Shown one piece after another: positions 1-6,325 of a stretch of 11,044 nt of DNA. Each line of letters begins with the position of its first letter. Positions within the stretch are counted from its first letter, which is position 1. The DNA is taken from contig CAJQQJ010000342.1 of assembly GCA_905480445.1 (NCBI GenBank), forward strand, positions 1-11,044, read 5' to 3'. The notes beneath the pieces were generated by a model. That model was given only the letters and a program-made list of their open reading frames with translations. It was not told the origin of the DNA and did no database searches. The stretch comes from an uncultured Alphaproteobacteria bacterium. GTDB taxonomy: Bacteria; Pseudomonadota; Alphaproteobacteria; UBA7985; CAJQQZ01. A program made the position numbers and the translations under genes.

Positions 1-9
1 AAAACTAAC

Positions 10-66
10 TCATTATCCGCGCCCAGCTCCGCACCCTACGGCTGCTCCACTGAACGCGGATAATGA
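10..66. repeat. 12-bp inverted repeat with a 33-base loop
   Basis: TCATTATCCGCG at 10-21 is the exact reverse complement of CGCGGATAATGA at 55-66. It lies just inside the insertion-sequence end. It may act as a terminator or insulator after the transposition genes, but there is no T-run, so the role is inferred. Confidence 0.6.
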
Positions 67-95
67 CGACTGTCCAACACCATCAAACTGGTACA

Positions 96-131
96 TTTTT
101 ACTCCGGCCAATGGTGGGTTTTTACTCCGGC
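96..131. repeat. Two direct copies of a 13-base insertion-sequence end motif
   Basis: TTTTTACTCCGGC occurs at 96-108 and again at 119-131, a 23-base period. The flanks are also similar (GGTACA before the first copy, GGTGGG before the second). Repeats like this serve as transposase-binding sites at IS21-type ends. That role is inferred here from position and layout. Confidence 0.6.
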
Positions 132-138
132 GTTGACA

Positions 139-232
139 CCCACACAAACTGGTTTCCTTTGTACCAGGATTTGTACCAAGATCAGCAAAAGCCGATCAAT
201 TTGGATCAACATACATCTAATGAAAACAATAT
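139..232. other. Spacer between insertion-sequence end and tRNA, with a 12-bp tandem repeat
   Basis: I see no gene here. The one structure is a near-perfect tandem duplication: TTGTACCAGGAT (159-170) followed directly by TTGTACCAAGAT (171-182), one mismatch. The 9-mer CAAACTGGT also occurs at both 84-92 and 145-153, on either side of the insertion-sequence tip, which could be chance or a trace of rearrangement. Confidence 0.4.
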
Positions 233-260
233 CTTAGGGACGGAGTGCCGTCTTCCTAAG
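233..260 (-). terminator. Probable terminator of the tRNA-Thr transcript
   Basis: CTTAGG (233-238) plus GACGG (239-243) pair with CCGTC (248-252) and CCTAAG (255-260). This gives an 11-pair stem with a 4-base loop and a two-base bulge, starting 6 bases beyond the encoded CCA of the minus-strand tRNA. The T-run on the minus strand precedes the stem, and only short T stretches follow it (ATATTGTTTTC), so termination efficiency is uncertain. It could also mark the 3' end for tRNA processing. Confidence 0.5.
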
Positions 261-266
261 AAAAAA

Positions 267-342
<76 letters not shown>

Positions 343-410
343 ACAAAAACCGAACTGCGGTCTTTCAATTCAGTCGGTTCGCTTTATATTGAACCGCTGA
401 ATCGCGGCGG

Positions 411-439
411 AACATAGCGGTGTGTCTTTCGCTTTGCAA
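411..439 (-). promoter_or_regulatory. Promoter of the tRNA-Thr gene
   Basis: On the minus strand, TTGCAA (434-439) is followed by a 17-base spacer and TATGTT (411-416), a good fit to a sigma-70 -35/-10 pair. Transcription would start near 404, giving a leader of about 60 bases before the tRNA 5' end. That leader holds an imperfect inverted repeat (ACCGA near 350 with TCGGT near 375). Confidence 0.6.
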
Positions 440-498
440 GGCCTTAATTTCAAAAAAAATCAGATGGCAATATTTGTCCTATTGGGGAGTAAAATTAC

Positions 499-1542
499 GT
501 GAAAGCAGTCGTTTTTGAAGAGTTTGCTGGGGATTTGACAACACAGACTGTAGCGGATCCAACCCCTCGAAATGATGGGGTGGTTATAGAGCTGCTTTCT
601 AATGGCGTTTGTCGCAGTGATTGGCACGCCTGGCAGGGACATGATCCGACTGTCAAGCTGCCACATGTGCCTGGGCACGAGGCCGTGGGACGTATTGTTG
701 GTGTCGGCAAAGATGTTCAGAATTTCGTGGAAGGCGACTGCGTGATTGTCCCTTTCAGTTGTGGCTGTGGTGTTTGTCCAACTTGTCAAACTGGCTCCAC
801 CAATATTTGTGATGCTCCGTCTTTTGCGGGCTTCGGCAGCTGGGGGGCTTTCGCCCAGTACATGGGCGTGATTTATGCCGACACCAACTTGGTGAAGCTT
901 CCTGAAGAGTTGTCAGCGACGGATGCAGCAAGTTTAGGGTGCAGGTTTATGACGGCCTTCTATGGTGTTGTACATAAAGCTAAAGTCAAAGCCGGAGATT
1001 GGGTAGTGGTTCACGGCTGCGGAGGGCTGGGGCTTTCAGCAATCATGATCGCTGCTACATCAGGAGCGCAAGTTATTGCTGTCGACATAGATGATGGCAA
1101 ACTTGCAATGGCCGAAAAATTCGGTGCAGCGCATGTAATCAATGCAGCGAAAGACCCCAAAGTAGGACGGCCGATCCGCTCGTTGACATCAGGTGGAGCG
1201 GATGTTTCTATAGATGCTTTAGGTCATGCAACTGTCGCCTATAACTCCGTGTCTTGCTTGCGGAAGCAGGGAATTCATCTCCAGCTTGGTCTGGCGATTG
1301 GTGACGCGGTCAACATGCCAATGCCCATGCATTTAGTCACTTACAAGGAGCTGCAGCTGATAGGTTCTCTTGGAATGCCGTCTCACCTTTATCCCTCGAT
1401 GCTATCCATGGTTTCAGCTGGAAAGTTTAACCCCGCTGAATTGGTGACAAAAACTGTCAATTTGGACGGAGCAATAGAAGCGCTGAAAGGGATGGGAGAC
1501 TATTCGACGTCGGGTGTTGTGGTGATTGAAGATTTCAGTTGA
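499..1542 (+). CDS. Zinc-dependent alcohol dehydrogenase of the MDR superfamily
   Basis: This 347-residue cytosolic enzyme should oxidise an alcohol or reduce an aldehyde with NAD(H); the natural substrate cannot be read from the sequence. Residues 1-150 form the GroES-like catalytic domain. The catalytic zinc ligands are C38, H60-E61 (in PGHEAVG) and C148. The structural zinc set C90, C93, C96 and C104 is complete. The Rossmann domain has GCGGLG at 173-178. D196 ends the second strand (VIAVD), which favours NAD over NADP. The start is GTG, with GGGGAG 9 bases upstream. The gene ends 8 bases inside the convergent TSUP gene and stands alone on its strand. Length and motifs are normal for a 340-350 residue ADH, so the family call is firm and the substrate open. 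Confidence 0.93.
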   Translation: MKAVVFEEFAGDLTTQTVADPTPRNDGVVIELLSNGVCRSDWHAWQGHDPTVKLPHVPGHEAVGRIVGVGKDVQNFVEGDCVIVPFSCGCGVCPTCQTGSTNICDAPSFAGFGSWGAFAQYMGVIYADTNLVKLPEELSATDAASLGCRFMTAFYGVVHKAKVKAGDWVVVHGCGGLGLSAIMIAATSGAQVIAVDIDDGKLAMAEKFGAAHVINAAKDPKVGRPIRSLTSGGADVSIDALGHATVAYNSVSCLRKQGIHLQLGLAIGDAVNMPMPMHLVTYKELQLIGSLGMPSHLYPSMLSMVSAGKFNPAELVTKTVNLDGAIEALKGMGDYSTSGVVVIEDFS

Positions 1543-2302
1543 ACAAGTTTGGCGCCGACAACCATATCAGATAGATAGCCAAGAGTGTCAAAACGAACTT
1601 AAAAGTCTTCTTGAAAACTTGTTCCGGGATCATACCAGCCAGTCTTTTTCCAACAATGGCTCCGGCAAATCCCATGACGAGAGCGCAGATGATAAATGGC
1701 AACCAAGGTGCAAAGGCAAAGCCAAAGAATCCAAAGGCCACGATCTTCAGGGTATGCAATATTGTCATGCATCCGCCTATGGTTCCAATAACTGTTTGCT
1801 TATCAAGGCGGTGGCGTGGAAGCATGGCTCCAATGAAGGGACCAGCAGCACCAACAAACATTGAAATAAAACAAGCCAAAGCGCCGATTAGGATCACCAT
1901 TGGATTGGGAAGCTCGCGGCCTTGTAGTTTGGGCATCCAGGTGACAAACAAAATGAATACCCCAAGCAGCAGACGGATAAGGTCAGGCGATAAGCCAACG
2001 TAAATTGAAGCGCCTACGAAGGCCCCTATCAAGGCGCCGAAGAGCACAAAGCCTAGAATCCTCCAATCCATGTAACGGATAAACAGCAGGCTCCGGCTGA
2101 TGTTGGACCCAAGTTGAACAACGCCGTGAACAGGAATAATGGCCGCTGGTGGAAAAACGAGGGACATTATCCCAACCATTAAAACCCCACCACCCAATCC
2201 AAAGGCTGTGGTGATTGCTGAGGTAAAAAAAGAGGCAAGTATTATCAGGAGAATTGCGAGTTCGGAAACACCATTAGGCGTGATATATTCTAGCCAGCTC
2301 AC
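1535..2302 (-). CDS. TSUP (TauE/SafE) family membrane transporter
   Basis: This 255-residue inner-membrane protein has about seven or eight hydrophobic segments spread over residues 15-250. The N-terminal half carries FGLGGG (34-39) followed by a proline-bearing stretch and a VHGVVQLGSNISR block, typical of the TSUP family (once DUF81). Family members export or import sulfur-containing or organic anions such as sulfoacetate, sulfite or taurine-related compounds. The substrate here is unknown. It starts with GTG inside GTGA, overlapping the stop of the upstream metallopeptidase-like gene by 4 bases, so translation is probably coupled. Its own upstream Shine-Dalgarno match is weak (GGAAAG). The 3' end overlaps the ADH gene by 8 bases. 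Confidence 0.88.
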   Translation of the reverse strand: MSWLEYITPNGVSELAILLIILASFFTSAITTAFGLGGGVLMVGIMSLVFPPAAIIPVHGVVQLGSNISRSLLFIRYMDWRILGFVLFGALIGAFVGASIYVGLSPDLIRLLLGVFILFVTWMPKLQGRELPNPMVILIGALACFISMFVGAAGPFIGAMLPRHRLDKQTVIGTIGGCMTILHTLKIVAFGFFGFAFAPWLPFIICALVMGFAGAIVGKRLAGMIPEQVFKKTFKFVLTLLAIYLIWLSAPNLFN

Positions 2303-3573
2303 GCGTTAAATCTTTCCAAAACAGGAGCCGTTCCGAGGTCAGACAACAGAGTTTTGTCGTCTTGATCTGCGAAAGGTTGGTTCAAGAAACTAGAGTAAGC
2401 GAGGAAAGAGATAAGAAAGTCGGTGTCTTTCGCCCATGGCGGCAAGTAGATAGGTGGTTCGATCAACTTCTCTTTTGCGAGGATTGCTAGAGCTGGCAAA
2501 TGTCTGATGTCAATCTTCCCGCAGAAGAGAAGGGGGATTAAGTCAGCCCTTCCTAGAGACAAGAGTTGTTTTAAAAACTGATGCAAATGCAACAAGCCTT
2601 CAAGGTAGACGATGTCCTTGGTGAAAGGCGCGCCACCAGAAATGAGACCGCCACGCATCACACGCCTGCTATTTTCAAACGACAGATCTGGATCGTCCGT
2701 GCGTTCTAGGAAAAATCGGTAAATATCGAGGAAGTTGGCACCTGACATAGCCATTTCAAGGGCAATTACTCTGTCGCTTAGTCTTCTCATCCGTCGAGGG
2801 TCCATAGCGCCCGACATAAACTCAGCAAAGACAGCCAAGCCTTCTTGCGTTTTGGTCGTGCCGGCATGGGGGACAGAAATGGAAGGGAGATCGAACTGTC
2901 TCAAACCGTTCAGTGTTGTTCCAACATGAATGACGGCTTCATGGTGAAAGAGCTGGGACACGTCTTTAAATGAGAACCTGGAGCTTTTGTTGATTTTGAT
3001 GAAACGACGACCTGCCAAAGCCTTGGCAGAAAGGTTGTCGATAACCTTTATCTGTGGTGCAAGATCACCGAAGAAATCTTTGACCTTTGGAGCCAATAGA
3101 TTGGCAAAGGTGTCTGCATCGAAAAGCTCTGTTTCTTGTTTGTGAGGGTGAAGCCCTTCTAGCTGCCGATCTAAGAAAAGAGCCAAATCATGGACAGAGG
3201 TTTTTGTTAAATCGGTGAGATCGCTCGGTTTGCCGTACAGTGCTGAAGAAAAAGTGCCAAAACTTCTTGTGCCAATGGCTTCGAGCATCTCAATGGTCAG
3301 TTCGATAGAGTGTGCCGTGTCACGCAACATTTGGCTAACCGGATTTTCACCATTCAACAACGGTGCCGCGATTTTTAAATGCTCACGAGATAGATCGTAT
3401 TTCTCTTGCTTATAGCTCACAGCGGGTAGCTCACAGCATCCAGAAGCGAAGAATTCGGCCTTTACCGACGGTCTCCAAGCAAGTTTCGAAAGAACTCTTA
3501 AGGGGCGTTCTGCTTCGAAAAGCAACGTGCTGGCCTTTATGGCTCTCTCTTTATCTCTCTCACTTAGGTTCAT
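2299..3573 (-). CDS. DUF1704 / QEGLA-motif zinc metallopeptidase-like protein
   Basis: This 424-residue protein belongs to the family annotated as flavohemoglobin expression-modulating QEGLA-motif protein (TIGR02421/DUF1704). The eukaryotic MATCAP tubulin tyrosine carboxypeptidases belong to the same family. Visible marks are LYGKP at 112-116, the zinc motif H211-E212-AVI-H216 (HExxxH) and QEGLA at 243-247, whose E244 is the expected third metal ligand. Together they predict an active metallopeptidase, but no bacterial substrate is known to me. There is no signal peptide, so it should be cytosolic. I chose ATG at 3573, which has AGAG just upstream. A TTG 12 codons further upstream lacks a Shine-Dalgarno sequence and intrudes on the divergent promoter region. 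It is the first gene of an operon with the TSUP transporter. Confidence 0.85.
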   Translation of the reverse strand: MNLSERDKERAIKASTLLFEAERPLRVLSKLAWRPSVKAEFFASGCCELPAVSYKQEKYDLSREHLKIAAPLLNGENPVSQMLRDTAHSIELTIEMLEAIGTRSFGTFSSALYGKPSDLTDLTKTSVHDLALFLDRQLEGLHPHKQETELFDADTFANLLAPKVKDFFGDLAPQIKVIDNLSAKALAGRRFIKINKSSRFSFKDVSQLFHHEAVIHVGTTLNGLRQFDLPSISVPHAGTTKTQEGLAVFAEFMSGAMDPRRMRRLSDRVIALEMAMSGANFLDIYRFFLERTDDPDLSFENSRRVMRGGLISGGAPFTKDIVYLEGLLHLHQFLKQLLSLGRADLIPLLFCGKIDIRHLPALAILAKEKLIEPPIYLPPWAKDTDFLISFLAYSSFLNQPFADQDDKTLLSDLGTAPVLERFNA

Positions 3574-3650
3574 ATTTTCTCTGTACCAGTATTGTTCGAG
3601 CCAAAGCAAAGAAAGCCAGCATATGGTCTCGTATTTTTGTTGGAAGCACC

Positions 3651-3656
3651 TATATT
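3651..3656 (+). promoter_or_regulatory. Possible -10 box for the SDR-cyclase operon
   Basis: TATATT lies 25 bases before the chosen SDR start, inside the 108-base divergent gap between that gene and the metallopeptidase-like gene. No good -35 element is placed 16-18 bases upstream, which suggests a weak or activator-dependent promoter. I could not find a convincing -35/-10 pair for the opposite direction. Confidence 0.3.
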
Positions 3657-3670
3657 GAAGAAAATCAATC

Positions 3671-3676
3671 AGGAGG
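3671..3676 (+). promoter_or_regulatory. Strong Shine-Dalgarno site that sets the SDR start
   Basis: AGGAGG is followed by GAATGATGG. The first ATG (3679) is only 2 bases away and the second (3682) is 5 bases away, so the second is the better start. Upstream in-frame starts back to 3592 have no comparable site. Confidence 0.75.
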
Positions 3677-3681
3677 GAATG

Positions 3682-4386
3682 ATGGCGAAGAAAGCATTGA
3701 TCGTTGGTGTCGGAACAGGGATTTCAGCTTCATTTGCTCGGGCGCTTGCTGCTGACGGCTATCAAGTGGCTCTAACGGCGAGAAACACTGACAAACTTCG
3801 TGCCCTAAAGTCTGAAGTAGGCGCAAGCGTTTACTCCTGCGACGCTTCGGATGGACAGGCGGTAAGTCAGCTTTTTTCTGAGTTAGACAGTGATTTTGGT
3901 ACCGCCGACGTCGTGCTGTACAATCCCTCCATGCGTGTGCCCGGCGAGTTTACTAAGCTTGACCCAGAAGAAGTTTTGGCCGCAACGAAAATTACTTCTC
4001 ACGGAGCATTTTTGGTTGCTCAGCAGTCGATCAAACGTATGCTTTCAAATGGTGGTGGAAAACTGTTTTTCACTGGGGCAACTGCTAGCGTAAAGGGCTT
4101 CCCTGGGTCCAGTGCCTTTGCAATGGGGAAGTTTGCTTTGCGTGGTTTGGCTCAAAGCCTGGGGCGAGAGTTTGCACCACAAGGCATTCATGTGGCTCAC
4201 TTCGTCATCGACGGATCAGTGAGGGTACCTGGCCGAGACTATAGTTTGCCAAGATTTCAAAACATGACAGATGAAGACTTTCTTGATCCTGATGCGATCG
4301 CTGAGACTTACATGCATGTGCTGAAGCAACCAGCCTCGGCTTGGATGCATGAGATTGACTTGCGACCTGCTTCTGAGAAGTTTTAG
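3682..4386 (+). CDS. Atypical short-chain dehydrogenase/reductase (SDR) lacking the catalytic Tyr
   Basis: This 234-residue cytosolic Rossmann protein starts VGVGTGIS (residues 8-15), a nucleotide-binding turn of the classical SDR type. The usual NNAG is replaced by LYNPS (79-83). The active-site region is unusual: S136 is at the expected serine position, but the YxxxK motif reads F146-AMG-K150, so the proton-donating Tyr is Phe. The sequence after it (ALRGLAQSLGREF and GIHVAHFVIDG) resembles a recurrent SDR subgroup that I recall also carries Phe here, so this looks inherited rather than a sequencing error. It may bind a dinucleotide and act as a reductase with a different mechanism, or as a sensor. 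It precedes the cyclase gene by 3 bases, so the two are probably cotranscribed. Confidence 0.85.
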   Translation: MAKKALIVGVGTGISASFARALAADGYQVALTARNTDKLRALKSEVGASVYSCDASDGQAVSQLFSELDSDFGTADVVLYNPSMRVPGEFTKLDPEEVLAATKITSHGAFLVAQQSIKRMLSNGGGKLFFTGATASVKGFPGSSAFAMGKFALRGLAQSLGREFAPQGIHVAHFVIDGSVRVPGRDYSLPRFQNMTDEDFLDPDAIAETYMHVLKQPASAWMHEIDLRPASEKF

Positions 4387-4389
4387 CCT

Positions 4390-5589
4390 GTGGCTGAGAG
4401 TATAGAGATTCAGCGGATTACCGATTGGTTAGTCGAAACGACACTTGGGTCATTTGAGCTCGACGAATTTTTTCCTGATTTTTGCCAACGTGTTGCCGGC
4501 CTTGGTATAGGGGTTAGTCGTGGGCACATAGGGATGAAAACTCTGCACCCTTTGTACAATTCAATTGTGATGACATGGCGGCGAGATCGCGGGCTTTTGG
4601 TAGAGAAAATTGGCTTTGAGGCTGATACAGCCTCTTGGGAAAGAAGCCCTCTTCAAGCGCTCAGTCAAACGGGAGAGGAGTTCTGCTACTACGATCTCGT
4701 TAACAGCCAGAATTGGGAAAACTATACGCTACTTCGAGAACTGAAAGAAGAAAATGGGACAGGCTATTTGGCTCTGCTTGTGCCGTTTGGTCGTGATGAG
4801 GTCGCACTTGCGCAGCGAGACGGACTGGTTGTCTCCTGGGCCACTGATCAAAGCGGCGGCTTTAGTAATCAAGAAATTCTGATTCTCAGACGGTTAACCA
4901 CTCGAATGGCTCTGGCTGTTAAAATGCATAAACGCGAACAGACTGCTTCAAACGTGCTCAATGCCTATCTAGGCGAAGACGCTGGTCAGCGGGTGTTGAA
5001 CGGCCGAATGCAAAGAGGGGACGTTGATACACTGGATGCCATCGTTTGGTATGGCGACTTGCGCGATTCTACGCGTTTGGCGGCCGAGTTAGAACCTAAC
5101 GAGTTTATGTTGTTGTTAAGCTCGTATTTTGAGCGCACAGGACAACCAATCCGTGACCACGGCGGGTCTATCCTAAAGTTTGTCGGTGATGCTGTGTTGG
5201 CGATTTTTCCAGTCAACGAGCGGATCGGTATCCAACGTGCGTCTCGGGAAGCGGTTCAAGCCGCTTGGTCTGCGGTGGAGAACTTGAAGCTTCAAAAAGT
5301 CAATGTGAACGGTGTCGAAGAATCTCTTGCGATGGGAATTGGGCTCCATTACGGAAAGATCTTATTTGGTAATGCCGGATTGCCCGACCGACTGGAATTC
5401 ACGATGATCGGCGCAACAGTAAATGAGACTTGTAGGATTGAGGGATTAACGAAAACTGCAGGTTACCCAATCTTGGTAAGTGAAGCTATACAGTCTCACG
5501 TGCCAATTGAATGGGCATTCATCGGCAAAGAGAAATTACGCGGTGTACCAGAACCAATGGGGATTTATGCCCCATTGGGAAGTCCATGA
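4390..5589 (+). CDS. Class III (IIIb-like) adenylate cyclase with an alphaproteobacterial N-terminal sensor-type region
   Basis: This soluble 399-residue protein should convert ATP to cyclic AMP. The cyclase domain covers about 214-390. The metal-binding aspartates are D223 (GDLRDST) and D267 (GDAVLAIF). K263 is the adenine-selecting lysine and T338 (FTMIG) stands where class IIIa enzymes have Asp, the class IIIb pattern. N345 and R349 complete the catalytic set. Residues 1-185 carry TLHP (51-54), SWATD (149-153) and GGFS (156-159), a GAF-like region found in many alphaproteobacterial cyclases, followed by a YLGEDAGQRVLNG linker (193-205). There is no membrane segment. The start is GTG, 3 bases after the SDR stop, with GAGAAG upstream. 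Class IIIb cyclases are often bicarbonate-responsive, so that response is possible here. No cAMP target is visible in the window. Confidence 0.92.
   Translation: MAESIEIQRITDWLVETTLGSFELDEFFPDFCQRVAGLGIGVSRGHIGMKTLHPLYNSIVMTWRRDRGLLVEKIGFEADTASWERSPLQALSQTGEEFCYYDLVNSQNWENYTLLRELKEENGTGYLALLVPFGRDEVALAQRDGLVVSWATDQSGGFSNQEILILRRLTTRMALAVKMHKREQTASNVLNAYLGEDAGQRVLNGRMQRGDVDTLDAIVWYGDLRDSTRLAAELEPNEFMLLLSSYFERTGQPIRDHGGSILKFVGDAVLAIFPVNERIGIQRASREAVQAAWSAVENLKLQKVNVNGVEESLAMGIGLHYGKILFGNAGLPDRLEFTMIGATVNETCRIEGLTKTAGYPILVSEAIQSHVPIEWAFIGKEKLRGVPEPMGIYAPLGSP
5554..5578. repeat. 9-bp perfect inverted repeat in the cyclase 3' end
   Basis: CCAATGGGG (5554-5562) and CCCCATTGG (5570-5578) enclose a 7-base loop, within the last ten or so codons of the cyclase gene and close to the convergent gene end at 5600. 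No T-run follows on either strand. It may act as a 3' stabilising or bidirectional termination structure between the convergent genes. This role is inferred. Confidence 0.45.
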
Positions 5590-5599
5590 TCGGCTGTTG

Positions 5600-6226
5600 C
5601 TAGGTGGATTTTAAGTGACCAGGAGATAAGGAACTCTGGCCGCGCTCTGGGTTCGCATCTACTGACGTATTGAGTAGCTTGCTTAAGTGCTCGGCACCCC
5701 CGACGTAATTCCCATCCATCCAAATTTGGGGAACAGTCACAGGCGTTTTGGGACCGATGATAGGCTTCACTCTAGCTAACATCTCATAGAGGCTCTTTGG
5801 TTCTTTAACGACGTCGTGATAGTCGAACTGAATACCTGCCTGATCTAGATGATACTTGGCTCTTTTACAATGAGGACAGGTCTCTTTACCGAAGACTACA
5901 TTGCCTTGAGCAGGCGTGGTCTTGGTGTGAGCGTCGATGACGACTTCGGTTAACAAGCCTCTATTGAGTGCTTGCCCTTGGCTAACAACCTTTTTCTCAA
6001 CCATCACAATAGGCGCATGCCAGCCGCCAAATCTGAGTGGGCGCCACCATTCACTCAGCCACTCTCTTATTTCTAAGTCTACTGGTATGCCAGCCAACTC
6101 ATGCTTAAGGGTATCTTCTATAACATCAACCGTTAGCGAACACTCTCCGCAAGGTATTGAGACTTTGAAAGGGCCCCAGGCACCAGCCCAACGATAGAGT
6201 GTGATTTTTACCGGTTTTTCAGTCAT
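5600..6226 (-). CDS. Two-domain thioredoxin-fold protein with a C-terminal glutaredoxin
   Basis: This 208-residue cytosolic protein has a C-terminal glutaredoxin domain at about 107-190: VVFGKETCPHCKRAKYHLD with the redox pair C117-PH-C120, then TVPQIW with the expected cis-proline, and GG before the last helix. It should reduce disulfides or glutathione mixed disulfides. The N-terminal 100 residues begin with a beta strand (ITLYRWAGAWGPF) and a second cysteine pair, C26-GE-C29, then a helix and a strand. This looks like a second thioredoxin-type or GST-N-like domain, though its order of elements is not typical and I cannot name it. A 30-residue polar tail ends the protein. Start is ATG; AGG lies close upstream. 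The gene lies 99 bases after the CapA-like gene on the same strand and ends 10 bases from the convergent cyclase. Confidence 0.82.
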   Translation of the reverse strand: MTEKPVKITLYRWAGAWGPFKVSIPCGECSLTVDVIEDTLKHELAGIPVDLEIREWLSEWWRPLRFGGWHAPIVMVEKKVVSQGQALNRGLLTEVVIDAHTKTTPAQGNVVFGKETCPHCKRAKYHLDQAGIQFDYHDVVKEPKSLYEMLARVKPIIGPKTPVTVPQIWMDGNYVGGAEHLSKLLNTSVDANPERGQSSLSPGHLKST

Positions 6227-6325
6227 CGCCTATCAGCCTACCTTGTGATGTAGCGCTAGTTAACAACTAAAGTTCCTGAGATGAAAACCACACTCAGTAA
6301 CGTTTTGTTTACAGCTGTGTGAGGC

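Larger units (their letters stand above)
1..138. mobile_element. Terminal part of an IS21-like insertion sequence; the body lies left of the window
   Basis: The sequence shows a long hairpin (10-66), then two copies of a 13-base motif containing ACTCCGGC, 23 bases apart (96-108 and 119-131), then TTGACA ending at 138. Read inward, the tip starts TGTCAACGCCGG. From memory, IS21-family elements have TG...CA tips with several short internal repeats near the ends, often carrying this ACTCCGG core after a hairpin that follows istB. No transposase sequence lies inside the window, so the element may be complete to the left or only a remnant. The exact boundary at 138 is inferred from the CA tip, because no target duplication can be checked with one end. 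Confidence 0.5.

Noticed and set aside
1526..1864. Plus-strand open frame antisense to the TSUP gene
   Set aside because: It is hydrophilic, has no ribosome site and is a shadow of a well-supported membrane protein gene.
3574..3609. 12-residue N-terminal extension of the metallopeptidase-like protein from a TTG start
   Set aside because: It has no Shine-Dalgarno site and enters the divergent promoter region; the ATG at 3573 has AGAG upstream.
3592..3681. N-terminal extension of the SDR by up to 30 residues
   Set aside because: The Rossmann fold starts directly after the AGGAGG-backed ATG, and the extension overlaps the divergent gene region.
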